45,941 nucleotides of DNA from Gammaproteobacteria bacterium (GTDB lineage: Bacteria > Pseudomonadota > Gammaproteobacteria > Acidiferrobacterales > UBA6901): positions 1-45,941 of the forward strand of contig JACREH010000117.1 of assembly GCA_016218345.1 (NCBI GenBank), written 5' to 3'. Shown one piece after another: positions 12,468-25,589 of this stretch (position 1 is the first letter of the stretch; every line of letters begins with the position of its first letter). Made by a program: the position numbers and the translations under genes. The notes under the pieces were generated by a model. It did no database searches. It was given only the letters and a program-made list of their open reading frames with translations, and was not told where the DNA came from.

Positions 12468-14106
12468 CCAACGACTAATTCTGTTCGTCGCGCTCTCGGT
12501 CATTATTCTGCTGTTATGGCAGGCCTGGGAACAGGAGCGGCAGGTACGCGCGCCGCAGACACCGACCGAAACCGCGGTACAACGCGAAATCCCGCAGCCT
12601 CCCAGCGAGCAGCGCGGCGCGCAGACTAAAGCCGCGGAGGCACCCAAGGCCGGCGCCGAAATCCTGGAGCGTGGCGAGCGCGTGCTGGTCACGACCGACC
12701 TGCTGCGCGCCGAGATCGACACGCACGGCGGCGATTTGCGGGTGCTGTCCCTGCTGAATTACCCGCTCACACTCGGTGAGCCGGGGAAATCGGTGCGGCT
12801 CTTGAACGACAGCCTCCCCGACCTGTTTGTGGCCCAATCCGGGTTGATCGGGCGGGAGGGTGCTTGGCCCAACCACAAGACCGCCTATCGCCCCGACAAG
12901 ACCCAATACCAACTGGCGGACAACCAGGACACGCTCGAAGCCAGGCTCGAGTGGAGCGGACCGGAGGGTGTGCGCGTCACTAAAACCTTCACGTTCCGGC
13001 GCAACGATTATCTCGTCGATGTCAGCTACACAGTGCGCAATGGCGGCAAAGAGGCGCGCGAGTTCTTTCTTTACAACCAATTGTTGCGCACCCAGATTGC
13101 CGAAGAGGGCGGGATATTCGCTGCCATGCCGAGCTACCAGGGCGCGGTGATCTACAGCCCGGAGAAAAAATACGAAAAGGTCGGGTTCAGCGACATGGTC
13201 GACAAACGCCTGCAGCGCGAGGTGCGCGGCGGCTGGGTGGCGATGCTCCAGCATTACTTCGTCGGTGTCTGGCTGCCGCCCGCAACCGACAATCTGTTGT
13301 TCTACAGCGATGTCCATAACGGTGCGCGCTATGTCATCGGTTATAAGAGTCTCGTACCCACGCAGGTCGCAGCCGGGCAGACGGCCACGCTCGGCGCGCG
13401 CCTGTATGCCGGGCCGAAGGAGCAGAAGCGTCTGGAGCAACTGCCTGAGGGTGTGAGCCTGACCGTCGATTTCGGCTGGCTGACGGTCATCGCCGCGCCG
13501 CTGTTCTGGGTGTTGGATTTCATCCACCGCTGGGTCGGTAATTGGGGGTGGGCGATCGTTTTGCTCACCGCCTTGATCAAGCTCGCGTTCTATCCGCTGT
13601 CGGCGGCCAGCTATAAATCGATGGCGCACATGAAGAAGGTGCAGCCCAAGCTGCAGGCGCTCAAGGAGCGCTACAAGGACGACAAGCAGAAGCTCAACCA
13701 GGCGATGATGGAGATGTACAAGACCGAGAAGATCAACCCGCTCGGCGGCTGTCTGCCGATTCTGATTCAGATTCCGGTATTCATCGCGCTCTACTGGGTG
13801 TTGCTGGAGAGCGTCGAACTGCGCCAGGCGCCGTGGGCGCTGTGGATCAAGGATCTGTCGGCGCCCGATCCGTTTTATGTGCTGCCGGTCCTGATGGGCG
13901 TGACCATGTTCGCCCAGACCTGGCTCAATCCGCAACCGCTCGACCCGATTCAGCAAAAGGTCATGCTGGCGATGCCGCTCATGTTCACGGTGTTTTTCCT
14001 GTTCTTCCCGGCCGGCCTGGTGTTGTACTGGGTGGCGCAAAACCTGTTTTCGATCGCCCAGCAGTGGTGGATCACCCGCAGCATCGAGGGTGCGGCGAAA
14101 AGTTAG
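12460..14106 (+). CDS. yidC: Membrane protein insertase YidC
   Basis: N-terminal MDNQRLILFVALSVIILLLWQAW; GNWGWAIVLLTALIKLAFYPLSAASYKSMAHMKKVQPKLQALKERYKDDKQKLNQ. Confidence 0.98.
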   Translation: MDNQRLILFVALSVIILLLWQAWEQERQVRAPQTPTETAVQREIPQPPSEQRGAQTKAAEAPKAGAEILERGERVLVTTDLLRAEIDTHGGDLRVLSLLNYPLTLGEPGKSVRLLNDSLPDLFVAQSGLIGREGAWPNHKTAYRPDKTQYQLADNQDTLEARLEWSGPEGVRVTKTFTFRRNDYLVDVSYTVRNGGKEAREFFLYNQLLRTQIAEEGGIFAAMPSYQGAVIYSPEKKYEKVGFSDMVDKRLQREVRGGWVAMLQHYFVGVWLPPATDNLLFYSDVHNGARYVIGYKSLVPTQVAAGQTATLGARLYAGPKEQKRLEQLPEGVSLTVDFGWLTVIAAPLFWVLDFIHRWVGNWGWAIVLLTALIKLAFYPLSAASYKSMAHMKKVQPKLQALKERYKDDKQKLNQAMMEMYKTEKINPLGGCLPILIQIPVFIALYWVLLESVELRQAPWALWIKDLSAPDPFYVLPVLMGVTMFAQTWLNPQPLDPIQQKVMLAMPLMFTVFFLFFPAGLVLYWVAQNLFSIAQQWWITRSIEGAAKS

Positions 14107-14118
14107 TTATTGCTCGCC

Positions 14119-15480
14119 ATGGGCAAACCAGCCGATAACAGCGGGTCCGTTGAGACCATCGCGGCCCAGGCGACGCCGCCCGGCTTGGGCGGGGTGGGCA
14201 TAATCCGAGTCTCCGGCCCGCGGACACGCGTCATCGCGCAGGCGCTCCTCGGTCGGCTGCCGCCGCCGCGCCACGCGGTTTTTTCCGAGTTTCGGGACGC
14301 CCGGCAGGCCGCCATCGATCAAGGCGTGGCGTTGTTCTTTCCGGCGCCGCGGTCGTTCACCGGCGAGGATGTGCTCGAGTTGCACGGCCATGGCGGCCCG
14401 GCGGTGATGAACCTGCTGCTTCAGCGCGTGCTCGAAGCCGGCGCGCGTCTGGCGCGACCCGGGGAATTTTCCGAGCGGGCGTTCTTAAACGGCAAGCTCG
14501 ACCTCGCCCAGGCCGAGGCGGTCGCCGACCTGATCGCCGCCGCCAGCGACGGCGCCGCGCGCGCCGCGCTGCGCTCGCTGCAAGGGGTGTTCTCGCAGCG
14601 CGTGCACGCGCTGGTCGAAACATTGACCGCATTGCGCACGCATATCGAGGCGGCCATCGACTTCCCCGAGGAAGAAATCGATTTTCTGGCAGACGCCGAT
14701 TTGCAGACGCGCTGCCGGAGGCTGATCGACGACATTGCGTCGTTGCAACGCGACGCCCGCCATGGGCGCCTGCTGCACGACGGCCTGACTGTGGTGCTGG
14801 CCGGTCCGCCTAACGCCGGAAAATCCAGCCTGCTGAATGCGCTCGCCCAACAAGAAAGCGCCATCGTCAGCCCCACCCCCGGCACCACCCGCGATGTGCT
14901 GCGCGAGCAGATTGTCATCGACGGAATCCCGCTGCATGTCCTGGATACCGCCGGGCTGCGCGACAGCCACGACGACGTCGAGCGCGAGGGCGTGCGGCGC
15001 GCACGCGCCGCCGCCCAACAGGCCGATCACGTATTGATCGTCGTCGACGACAGCGCCCCGCACGACGCCGAGGTGCAGGCGCTGCTCGGCCAGCTGCCGG
15101 CCGGAATCGCCCGCACGCTGGTGCGCAACAAAATCGACAAAACCGGCCGTCCGCCCGGGACGATCGGCGCCACAGCCGGGTTGGCGGTATCGGCGCTGAC
15201 CGGCGCCGGTCTGGATGCGCTGCGCGCCCGCCTCAAAGACTGCGCCGGTTTTGCCCCGAGCGAGACCGGCAACTTCAGCGCCCGGCGCCGGCATCTGGAG
15301 GCTATCGAGCGCGCCCGCGCGCATATCGACAAGGGCCTTGGACAACTCACCTCCCGTCAGGGCGAGTTGGTCGCGGAGGAATTGCGGCATGCCCAGCAGG
15401 CACTCGGTGAAATCACCGGCGAGTTCAGCCCCGATGACCTGCTCGACAGAATTTTTTCGAGTTTTTGCATCGGCAAGTAA
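14119..15480 (+). CDS. mnmE: tRNA modification GTPase MnmE
   Basis: GGVGIIRVSGP; GPPNAGKSSLLNALA; C-terminal FCIGK. ORF track starts at 14110 (TTG); ATG at 14119 preferred. Confidence 0.96.
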   Translation: MGKPADNSGSVETIAAQATPPGLGGVGIIRVSGPRTRVIAQALLGRLPPPRHAVFSEFRDARQAAIDQGVALFFPAPRSFTGEDVLELHGHGGPAVMNLLLQRVLEAGARLARPGEFSERAFLNGKLDLAQAEAVADLIAAASDGAARAALRSLQGVFSQRVHALVETLTALRTHIEAAIDFPEEEIDFLADADLQTRCRRLIDDIASLQRDARHGRLLHDGLTVVLAGPPNAGKSSLLNALAQQESAIVSPTPGTTRDVLREQIVIDGIPLHVLDTAGLRDSHDDVEREGVRRARAAAQQADHVLIVVDDSAPHDAEVQALLGQLPAGIARTLVRNKIDKTGRPPGTIGATAGLAVSALTGAGLDALRARLKDCAGFAPSETGNFSARRRHLEAIERARAHIDKGLGQLTSRQGELVAEELRHAQQALGEITGEFSPDDLLDRIFSSFCIGK

Positions 15481-15495
15481 TCGGGCGGCGCGGGC

Positions 15496-15515
15496 CGGCA
15501 ACCGCTGCCGTTTTT
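15496..15515 (+). terminator. Possible rho-independent terminator after mnmE
   Basis: CGGCA-ACCGC-TGCCG followed by TTTTT. Confidence 0.5.
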
Positions 15516-15714
15516 AGTCGCCGCCGTTCGTCCCGATGGGTTTGCCGTTGGTCGATACGGTCGAAACAAATCCCGAGGATTCCTCGCTACAACCCGCCCG
15601 ACGGTCAACGCACCGCCTGGATAGCCGTTAAACTCTAGACACGGACAGCTGGAACACTAAGCCGCGGAGTGGTGCGGCGCCCGATCGTCGTTCAACAAGC
15701 TTGAGGTAACGGTT

Positions 15715-17028
<1,314 letters not shown>

Positions 17029-17037
17029 GGAACTGCC

Positions 17038-18252
17038 ATGAAGTCATTTAATATCAGTCGCCGCCGTTTCCTTAAGGGCTCGCTGGCCGCCGGCGCCGCC
17101 GGTCTGTTGCCCAACCTGATCTTCAGTGGTTCGGCCGACGCCGCCGCCAGCCCAACCAATGTCGTGATCGTGGTGCATCTGGACGGTGGCTGGGACGGTC
17201 TCAACACCGTCGTCCCGTTCACCGACCCGGCCTATGCCGCTGCCCGCCCGACCTTGGCGATACCGGGCGGGGACGTATTGCCGATCACCGGCGCGCTCGG
17301 GTTTCATCCGGCACTGACCGGGCTCAAGACCCTGTATGATCAGGGCAAGGTGGCGGTCGTGAACGGCGTCGGCTATCCGAACTTCAATCGCTCGCATTTC
17401 GCCGCCGAGGATATTTATTGGACCGCCGATCCGGCATCCGCGCCCAGTACCGGCTGGCTGGGACGCGGACTGGATGTGATGAACACCGGCAACGTCATGT
17501 CCGGTGTTTATATCGGCAGCGCCACCCCGCTAAGCATGCTGGGCGACACAGTGTCGGTGCCGGCGATCCCGGACGCCGCCAGTTATACCTTCCAGTCGGG
17601 CGGCAACGCCGCTGACGACGCCGCGGTGCTGAGCGCGGCCGTGCAGATTATCGACCAGCCGGCCACCGGCATGGCCATGATCGACGGCATCCTGGTTCAA
17701 GACCGGGCATTACGCGATTCGATCGGTCAGGTCCAGTCGGCGGCGGCCTATCAAACCAGCGTGACCTACGCGAACGACAGCTTCAGCCGCAGCATGAAAT
17801 TCGCCGCCCAGTTGATTCGCGCCAACATCGGCGTGCGCATCATATCCACCGACTTCGGCAGTTTCGACACCCACTCCGGCCAGCCCGCGCGCCTTACCAC
17901 TTTGCTCGGCAATCTCTCGGCCGGCATTGCCAGTTTCCAGCAGGATGCGCTCGTCGGCGGGTTCGCCAACCGCGTGACGGTCATGTTCTGGTCGGAGTTC
18001 GGGCGGCGGGTGGCGGAAAACGCCAGCGCCGGCACCGACCATGGCGCGTCGGCGCCGATAATCGTGGTCGGCGAGGGCGTGAGGGGCGGGGTGGTCGGGA
18101 ACTACCCGAGCCTCACCGATCTGACCGGCGGCGATTTGAAGATGGGCGTCGATTTCCGTTCGGTGTACGCCAGCGTGTTGAGCGATTGGCTGGCGGTCAA
18201 CGACAGCCAGGTGTTGGGCGCCAGCTGGGCCAAGCTGCCAATCTTCTTATAA
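17038..18252 (+). CDS. DUF1501 domain-containing protein with twin-arginine signal
   Basis: SRRRFLKGSLAAGAAGLLPNLIFSGSADA Tat-like leader; VVIVVHLDGGWDGLNTVVP; WSEFGRRVAENASAGTDHG. Confidence 0.9.
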   Translation: MKSFNISRRRFLKGSLAAGAAGLLPNLIFSGSADAAASPTNVVIVVHLDGGWDGLNTVVPFTDPAYAAARPTLAIPGGDVLPITGALGFHPALTGLKTLYDQGKVAVVNGVGYPNFNRSHFAAEDIYWTADPASAPSTGWLGRGLDVMNTGNVMSGVYIGSATPLSMLGDTVSVPAIPDAASYTFQSGGNAADDAAVLSAAVQIIDQPATGMAMIDGILVQDRALRDSIGQVQSAAAYQTSVTYANDSFSRSMKFAAQLIRANIGVRIISTDFGSFDTHSGQPARLTTLLGNLSAGIASFQQDALVGGFANRVTVMFWSEFGRRVAENASAGTDHGASAPIIVVGEGVRGGVVGNYPSLTDLTGGDLKMGVDFRSVYASVLSDWLAVNDSQVLGASWAKLPIFL

Positions 18253-18262
18253 ATCAGCCCGA

Positions 18263-20275
18263 TTAGGCCAGGCCGCGCTTGACGCTGAAGTGCGCCACCA
18301 ACCGCCGCAGGGTGCGGAGATGCTCGCGTTCTTTAAGGTCGGCATAGCGCAGGCCGACGTAGCTGCGCGTGACGGCGTCGATCGCCGGCTTTAGATCCGG
18401 GCGCGCGCGCCCGCAACGCTGGGCGAAATCGAGCGGGCCTTCATGCGCGACGCGCGCCAGACCGGCGCGCGCCAGCTTGCGACAAAATCGTTCATAGGCG
18501 GCGCGCGCCGGGTCGGTTGCGCGATCGGTGCGCCACATCCACAGCGCCAACAGCGCCAGGGCCCCGGCCAGCAGCACGCCCAGCGCGCTCGCGAGCGTCG
18601 TGCGGGTGGCGCCCTCGAAACCCAAATTTCTCAGCAACGTCTCTTGTCGCTCCTTGGTGTAATCCAGCACCCAGCGATTCCAGGTATTGTTGACGACGTC
18701 GAGACCGAGCCGGCCGTGCCGGTACAGGCCTTCGAACCAGCCGCGTCCGAGCGCCAGACTCAAGGCCTCGGGCGGCAACTCCCCGAAACGCTGGCCGCGG
18801 CTCGCCAGCCGGCGCAGCGCCTCGGCGCCGTATTCGATACGCTCGGGGGCGACCGCGCCGGTCGGGTCAACCCGCACCCAGCCGCGGCCGGCCAGCCATA
18901 CCTCTGCCCAGGCGTGGGCATCCAACTGGCGGACGATCAGGTAGTCGCCGGCGGCGTTGAACTCGCCGCCCTGGTAACCGATCACCACCCGGCTGGGGAT
19001 ACCGGCGGCGCGCATCAGCGTGACGAACGCCGATGCGTAGTGTTCGCAGAATCCGCGCCGGGTGTCGAACAGAAATTCATCGACCGGGTCCGCGCCGAGC
19101 AGCGGTGGCTCGAGGCTGTAAAAAAATTCCTGGGTACGAAAATGCGCCAGCGCCGTAGCCACGATCGCGGCGCCGTCGCGTGTCTGCGCGCGCCAGCCGA
19201 GCGCCAGTTCGCGCGCCCGCGGACTGGCAGTGGGCGGCAGTCGCAGGGCGCGCTGCCGTTCGGCCGGCTCGATGTCGCCGGTGTGGTAGTGCGGATAGGA
19301 AACCAATTGGTAGCGCAGGCGCTCGCGCACCGGTTGATTGCGCTCCAGGACATAGCCGGGGCGCATGCGCAGACCGTCCGGTACCGAGCCCGGCAGATCG
19401 AGCGCCGGCAACCACGGTTTGTTGCTCGGCTCGAAGCTGATCTCGTAGGCGAGTGGCGCGTCGTGAGATTGATAGGAAAGCACCGGCCAGAATGCCGGCG
19501 GTCCGCGCGACCAGCCGCGGCCGTCGCTGTCCCACATCACCAGTACCCGCCAATACGAATCCTTGACCGCCGGCGGCGGTCCCTGAAAGCTGACCCGAAA
19601 CGCGACCTCGTCGGATTGGCTCAATTGATTGATGCTGCCCGGGGTCATCTCGTCGGACATTCCGGTGAGTCCGCTATAGGCGTCGTGCGGCAGGCCCCAG
19701 AGCGAGCCCTGAATGCGCGGGAACAGCAGATACAAGATCAGCATGAACGGCAGCGCCTTGAGCAGCAGCCCGCCGGCCAGGCGCAGCGCCTGGCGCCCGT
19801 CGAGCGCGCTGCCGGGCAGCGCGATGCGGGCCAGCGCCGCGGTCGCCGCCAGCGCCGCGATCAGCAGATACAGGGCCAGGCCGATGGATTGCGAATACAA
19901 AAAACTACCGAGCATCAAAAAATACAGCAGAAACACACACAGCATGGCGTCGCGCGGATTTTTGAGTTCCAGGAATTTGAGCGCCAGCAAACCGGTGAGC
20001 AGTGCGATGCCGGCGTCGCGCCCGATCAGCGTGCGGTAGTGTTGATAGACCAGCACCAACACCAGCGCCACCAGACCGAGCCGCAGCAGCCGGCCGGGCG
20101 CGCGCCCGGCGCGCGCCATGATGGCGTAGCGCCAGACGAACAGCCCGGCGATCACCCCCCATAACGCGAGCGGCACGTGCGGGGCGAGCGGCGCCAGCAC
20201 CAGTGTGCTGGTCGCGATCAACCAGTAAACCGTGGTGCGATCCGGATAGCCGATCGAAGCCGTCACCGTGGTCAT
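18263..20275 (-). CDS. TgpA-like membrane transglutaminase (DUF3488/transglutaminase core)
   Basis: Multiple TM helices then RRGFCEHYASAFVTLMRAAGIPSRVVIGYQGGE...DAHAWAEVWLAGRGWVRVDPT. The 865-aa ORF upstream extension covers the DUF58 gene in another frame; start placed at ATG 20275. Confidence 0.88.
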   Translation of the reverse strand: MTTVTASIGYPDRTTVYWLIATSTLVLAPLAPHVPLALWGVIAGLFVWRYAIMARAGRAPGRLLRLGLVALVLVLVYQHYRTLIGRDAGIALLTGLLALKFLELKNPRDAMLCVFLLYFLMLGSFLYSQSIGLALYLLIAALAATAALARIALPGSALDGRQALRLAGGLLLKALPFMLILYLLFPRIQGSLWGLPHDAYSGLTGMSDEMTPGSINQLSQSDEVAFRVSFQGPPPAVKDSYWRVLVMWDSDGRGWSRGPPAFWPVLSYQSHDAPLAYEISFEPSNKPWLPALDLPGSVPDGLRMRPGYVLERNQPVRERLRYQLVSYPHYHTGDIEPAERQRALRLPPTASPRARELALGWRAQTRDGAAIVATALAHFRTQEFFYSLEPPLLGADPVDEFLFDTRRGFCEHYASAFVTLMRAAGIPSRVVIGYQGGEFNAAGDYLIVRQLDAHAWAEVWLAGRGWVRVDPTGAVAPERIEYGAEALRRLASRGQRFGELPPEALSLALGRGWFEGLYRHGRLGLDVVNNTWNRWVLDYTKERQETLLRNLGFEGATRTTLASALGVLLAGALALLALWMWRTDRATDPARAAYERFCRKLARAGLARVAHEGPLDFAQRCGRARPDLKPAIDAVTRSYVGLRYADLKEREHLRTLRRLVAHFSVKRGLA

Positions 20276-21171
20276 CCGGCGAACAGGGCCAGGGCTTCCA
20301 GACAGCGGCGCCGGTGGACCGCGCCGCTGTCGGGCGCGAACTCCTGAGCGGGCAGGCGCAGGCCGTAACGGAGTCCGGCGCGCTCGGCGTCCAGCACCGC
20401 GCGCGTCAGGCGACTCAGGCGCGCCTCGCCATCGAGCGGCGCGAACGCCTGCCACTCGAGCCAGACGCTGTCCTGGCCGCTGCCGCTGAATTGCTTGGTG
20501 TGCAGCCCTTGGCCGCGCGCCGCCGCCTTCCAGCTCACGTGCTGGGGCGGATCGCCCAAGCGAAACGGCCGCAGTCCGGCGAAATCGTCGCCGCCCGGCG
20601 CCGGTCCGGGACGATCGCCGCTCGCCGAGCCGGATTGCGGCGGCACGACCTCGGCGCGCGCCGGGCGCGGATACACCAGACAGCGGTGCGCCAGCGCGAT
20701 GCGCCGCGACCAGGCGCGGAACAGGCCAAGCGGAAAATACGTGCAGACCGTGAACGGCGGGCAGTCGAGATAGCCGCGCGCCCGGCTCGGCACCGGCAGC
20801 ATCACGGTCACGCTGGCGCGCGCCGGTATGTCGACGCGCGCCACCTCGTGTTTGCGGCATTCGATTACCACACCGAGGCGGGTGTCGGCGTGATCGTTGG
20901 TGAGCGTGATCCCGAAGTACGCCGTCTCGCCGGCGAACACCGGCGGGCAGGCCGCCGCCGCGACCCGCAACCGCAGGAGATTGCGGTTGGCGTACAGGAT
21001 CGACACCACCGCCACGCCGGCCAGCAGGAAGGTGAGCAGGTAGGCCAGGCCGTTGTTGTAATTGACCGCCGCCAGCAACAACGCCGTGAGCACCAGCGTG
21101 AACATCAACCCGTTGCGCGTCGGCAGGATATACACCTGGCGGCGTCCGAGCGTGATCGCGTCTGGTGACAT
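20272..21171 (-). CDS. DUF58 domain-containing protein
   Basis: Two N-terminal TM segments; GDRPGPAPGGDDFAGLRPFRLGDPPQHVSWKAAARGQGLHTKQF; 4-bp overlap with the downstream transglutaminase gene. Confidence 0.85.
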   Translation of the reverse strand: MSPDAITLGRRQVYILPTRNGLMFTLVLTALLLAAVNYNNGLAYLLTFLLAGVAVVSILYANRNLLRLRVAAAACPPVFAGETAYFGITLTNDHADTRLGVVIECRKHEVARVDIPARASVTVMLPVPSRARGYLDCPPFTVCTYFPLGLFRAWSRRIALAHRCLVYPRPARAEVVPPQSGSASGDRPGPAPGGDDFAGLRPFRLGDPPQHVSWKAAARGQGLHTKQFSGSGQDSVWLEWQAFAPLDGEARLSRLTRAVLDAERAGLRYGLRLPAQEFAPDSGAVHRRRCLEALALFAG

Positions 21172-21236
21172 CGAGGCGGCCGGTGGAAAATGTTAGAAAA
21201 GTTTAAGAAAAGCAGGCGCGCACAAAAATAACCGGT

Positions 21237-22154
<918 letters not shown>

Positions 22155-22243
22155 AGCTTTAAGAGTAGACCGGTCGGGGCCGATTTAGCGGTCGTCCTTG
22201 GCGGGTGGTATCATGCCGCGGCTCGGCGACAAATACCCATGAA

Positions 22244-24121
22244 ATGAACATGTTACATCCCGACTCTTATGATGTCATCGTGATCGGCGGCGGTCACGCC
22301 GGCAGCGAGGCCGCGCACGCCGGCGCCCGCCTCGGTGCGCGCACGCTGTTGCTCACCCAGAACATCGAGACCGTCGGCCAGATGTCCTGCAACCCGGCGA
22401 TCGGCGGCATCGGCAAGGGTCACCTGGTGAAGGAGATCGACGCCCTGGGCGGGATCATGGCGCGCGCCGCCGACCGTGCCGGCATTCAATTTCGGATTCT
22501 CAATGCCCGCAAGGGCCCGGCGGTGCGCGCCACCCGCGCCCAGGCCGACCGCGTGCTGTACAAGGCCGCGGTGCGAGCGCTGCTGGAGAGTGAGAAAAAC
22601 CTGACGCTGTTTCAGCAGACCGTCGAGGATTTGCTCGTCGAGAACGGGCGCGTGGTCGGGGTGGTGACGGCGATGGGCGTGGCATTCCGCGCGCGCGCCG
22701 TGGTGCTGACCACCGGCACGTTCCTGGGCGGGCGCATCCATATCGGTCTTTCGAACTATCCGGGCGGACGCGCCGGCGATCCGCCGTCCACGCGCCTGGC
22801 CGCGCGCCTGCGCGAGTTGCCGCTCACGGTCGCGCGCCTCAAGACCGGCACGCCGCCGCGCCTCGACGGCCGCACCATCGATTACTCGACGCTTCAGGCC
22901 CAGCCCGGCGACGAACCGACGCCGGTGTTTTCGTTTCTGGGCACGCGCGCCGAGCACCCGCGCCAGGTCGCTTGCCACATTACTCACACCAACGCGCGCA
23001 CCCACGACATCATTCGTTCCGGTCTCGACCGCTCGCCGATGTACACCGGTGTGATCGAGGGCGTCGGCCCGCGTTATTGCCCATCGGTCGAGGACAAGAT
23101 CGTGCGCTTCGCGGATAAAACCGCCCATCAGATTTTTGTCGAGCCCGAAGGGCTCGACACCCACGAGGTCTATCCCAACGGCATTTCCACCAGTCTGCCG
23201 TTCGATGTGCAGTGGCGGCTGGTGCGTTCGATCAAGGGCTTCGAGCACGCCGCCATCACCCGCCCGGGCTACGCCATCGAATACGATTACTTCGATCCGC
23301 GCGACCTGCAACCGACGCTCGAAACCAAGCCGTTGCCGGGGCTGTTCTTCGCCGGTCAGATCAACGGCACCACCGGCTACGAAGAGGCCGCCGCCCAGGG
23401 TCTGCTGGCCGGCGTCAACGCCGCCTTGCAGGCGCGCGGCCAGGAGCCGTGGTGGCCGCGCCGCGACCAGGCCTATCTCGGCGTGCTGCTCGACGACCTG
23501 ATCACGCGCGGCGTGACCGAGCCGTACCGCATGTTCACCTCGCGCGCCGAATACCGCTTGAGCCTGCGCGAAGACAACGCCGATCTGCGCTTGACCGAAA
23601 CCGGCCGCGACCTCGGTTTGGTGGACGATGCGCGTTGGCGGCGGTTCAATGAAAAATGCGCGGCGATCGCGGGCGAACAGGAGCGTTTGCAAAAAACCTG
23701 GTTGCGTCCGGACAGCGTGCCGGCCGAAGACGCGCTACGTGTGCTCGGCCAGCCGTTGGCGCGCGAGGCCACGCTCTTGGAGTTGTTGCGCCGCCCGGAC
23801 GTGTCGTACGGCGCGCTGCTGGGGCTGGCGGGCTTGGGCGATGCCGTTACCGACGGCGAGGTCGGCCAGCAACTGGAAATCCAGGCCAAATACGCCGGTT
23901 ACATCGAGCGTCAGCATGCCGAGATCGCCCAGCACCTGCGCCAGGAACAAACCCGGCTGCCGGAGAATTTCGATTACCAGAACGTGCGCGGCCTGTCGGT
24001 GGAGGTGCGCCAGAAGCTGTCCGCGCAGCGTCCGGCCACGGTCGGCCAGGCGGCGCGCATTTCCGGCGTGACGCCGGCGGCGATTTCGCTGTTGTTGGTG
24101 CATCTCAAACGCCGCGCCTAG
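22244..24121 (+). CDS. mnmG: tRNA uridine-5-carboxymethylaminomethyl modification enzyme MnmG
   Basis: [65 protein letters not shown] track starts at 22205; ATG at 22244 or 22250 preferred. Confidence 0.97.
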   Translation: MNMLHPDSYDVIVIGGGHAGSEAAHAGARLGARTLLLTQNIETVGQMSCNPAIGGIGKGHLVKEIDALGGIMARAADRAGIQFRILNARKGPAVRATRAQADRVLYKAAVRALLESEKNLTLFQQTVEDLLVENGRVVGVVTAMGVAFRARAVVLTTGTFLGGRIHIGLSNYPGGRAGDPPSTRLAARLRELPLTVARLKTGTPPRLDGRTIDYSTLQAQPGDEPTPVFSFLGTRAEHPRQVACHITHTNARTHDIIRSGLDRSPMYTGVIEGVGPRYCPSVEDKIVRFADKTAHQIFVEPEGLDTHEVYPNGISTSLPFDVQWRLVRSIKGFEHAAITRPGYAIEYDYFDPRDLQPTLETKPLPGLFFAGQINGTTGYEEAAAQGLLAGVNAALQARGQEPWWPRRDQAYLGVLLDDLITRGVTEPYRMFTSRAEYRLSLREDNADLRLTETGRDLGLVDDARWRRFNEKCAAIAGEQERLQKTWLRPDSVPAEDALRVLGQPLAREATLLELLRRPDVSYGALLGLAGLGDAVTDGEVGQQLEIQAKYAGYIERQHAEIAQHLRQEQTRLPENFDYQNVRGLSVEVRQKLSAQRPATVGQAARISGVTPAAISLLLVHLKRRA

Positions 24122-24129
24122 CTGCGCGC

Positions 24130-24765
24130 ATGTCCGCGAATTCCGCGCAGTTATTGAAATCCTTGCAAACCGGCCTGCAAACACTGGGGCTGGAACTGGC
24201 GCCAGCGACCCAGGAAAAACTCATTGGTTATATAGAGTTGCTGGCCAAATGGAATCAGGCCTATAACCTCACGGCGGTGCGCGACCCCGGGCAGATGGTC
24301 GCCCGCCATCTGCTCGACAGCCTGGCGATCCTGCCGTGGGTGCGCGGGCCGCGGGTGCTCGATATCGGCAGTGGCGCCGGCCTGCCGGGAATTCCACTGG
24401 CGCTGGCGCGGCCGGACCTTCGGTTTGTGGTGCTCGACAGCAACGCCAAAAAAACCCGGTTTCTGGTCCAGGCCGTGGCCGAACTCGGCCTGAAAAACGT
24501 CGAGGTGGTCAACAGCCGGGTGGAAAACTACCGGCCGGCCGCGCCATTCGACACGCTCATCGCTCGCGCCTTCGCCGGGATTGCTGATATGCTGAGCGCG
24601 AGCGCGCCGTTGTGCGCGCCCGGCGGCCGCTGGCTCGCCATGAAGGGTGTATACCCGCAACAGGAGCTGGCGGCGATCCCGCCGGGTTACCGGACCGAGA
24701 CCCGACGACTGCAGGTCCCGGGGCTGGACGCGGAACGGCATGTGGTGATCATCGTACCGCAGTGA
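24130..24765 (+). CDS. rsmG: 16S rRNA (guanine527-N7)-methyltransferase RsmG
   Basis: WNQAYNLTAVRDPGQMVARHLLDSLA, VLDIGSGAGLPGIPLALA. Inside a longer ORF (23656-24765); start at ATG 24130. Confidence 0.95.
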   Translation: MSANSAQLLKSLQTGLQTLGLELAPATQEKLIGYIELLAKWNQAYNLTAVRDPGQMVARHLLDSLAILPWVRGPRVLDIGSGAGLPGIPLALARPDLRFVVLDSNAKKTRFLVQAVAELGLKNVEVVNSRVENYRPAAPFDTLIARAFAGIADMLSASAPLCAPGGRWLAMKGVYPQQELAAIPPGYRTETRRLQVPGLDAERHVVIIVPQ

Positions 24766-24779
24766 ATTCAGTGACCGAC

Positions 24780-25547
24780 ATGGCCAAGATACTGGCGATT
24801 ACCAATCAAAAGGGCGGGGTCGGCAAGACCACCACCAGCATCAACCTCGCCGCCTCGCTCGCCAAGACCCGCCGGCGGGTGCTGCTGATCGACATCGATC
24901 CGCAGGGTAACGCCACCATGGGCAGCGGCGTCAACAAGGCCGAACTGACCAACAGCGTGTATCAGGTGCTGATCGGCATCGCCCCGGCCGCGCAGGCGCG
25001 CGTGACCGTCGAGGGCGGTTACGACTTGATACCGGCCAACAGCGACCTGAGCGGCGCCGAGATCGAGCTCATCAATCTCGACCGGCGCGAACGCCGGTTG
25101 CGCGGCGCGCTCGAAGAGATCCGCGCCGATTACGATTACATCCTGATCGATTGCCCGCCGGCCCTCAACCTGTTGACGGTGAACGCGCTGGTGGCGGCGC
25201 ACGCGGTGTTGATTCCGATGCAATGCGAGTATTATGCGCTCGAGGGACTGACGGCGCTGGTCGGCACGATCCGCAAGGTGCGCGAATCCTTGAATCCGCA
25301 ACTGCAAATCGAAGGGCTGTTGCGCACCATGTACGATCCGCGCAATACTTTGGCTACCGAGGTGTCGGCGCAACTGCGCCAGCACTTCGGCGACAAGCTT
25401 TACCGCACCATCATTCCGCGCAATGTGCGGCTGGCGGAGGCGCCGAGTTACGGCAAACCGGTGATCAGTTACGATATGCAATCCAAGGGTGCCCAAGCCT
25501 ATCTGGCCCTGGCCGGAGAAATTTTGCGACGTGAGCGGGCGGCATAA
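24780..25547 (+). CDS. parA: Chromosome partitioning ATPase ParA/Soj
   Basis: MAKILAITNQKGGVGKTTTSINLAASLAKTRRRVLLIDIDPQGNATMGSG. Confidence 0.96.
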   Translation: MAKILAITNQKGGVGKTTTSINLAASLAKTRRRVLLIDIDPQGNATMGSGVNKAELTNSVYQVLIGIAPAAQARVTVEGGYDLIPANSDLSGAEIELINLDRRERRLRGALEEIRADYDYILIDCPPALNLLTVNALVAAHAVLIPMQCEYYALEGLTALVGTIRKVRESLNPQLQIEGLLRTMYDPRNTLATEVSAQLRQHFGDKLYRTIIPRNVRLAEAPSYGKPVISYDMQSKGAQAYLALAGEILRRERAA

Positions 25548-25589
25548 CATCTAGGGAAAGCAGGCTTGCACAAAATTAGCCATAACTAA

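Noticed and set aside
12514-14040. 508-aa reverse ORF antisense to yidC
   Set aside because: Shadow ORF; the plus strand encodes a full YidC.
18443-20164. 573-aa plus ORF antisense to the TgpA-like gene
   Set aside because: No recognisable domains; composition of an antisense shadow ORF.
20276-20860. N-terminal extension of the 865-aa transglutaminase ORF
   Set aside because: Overlaps the DUF58 gene in another frame and has shadow-ORF composition; ATG at 20275 gives the expected protein.
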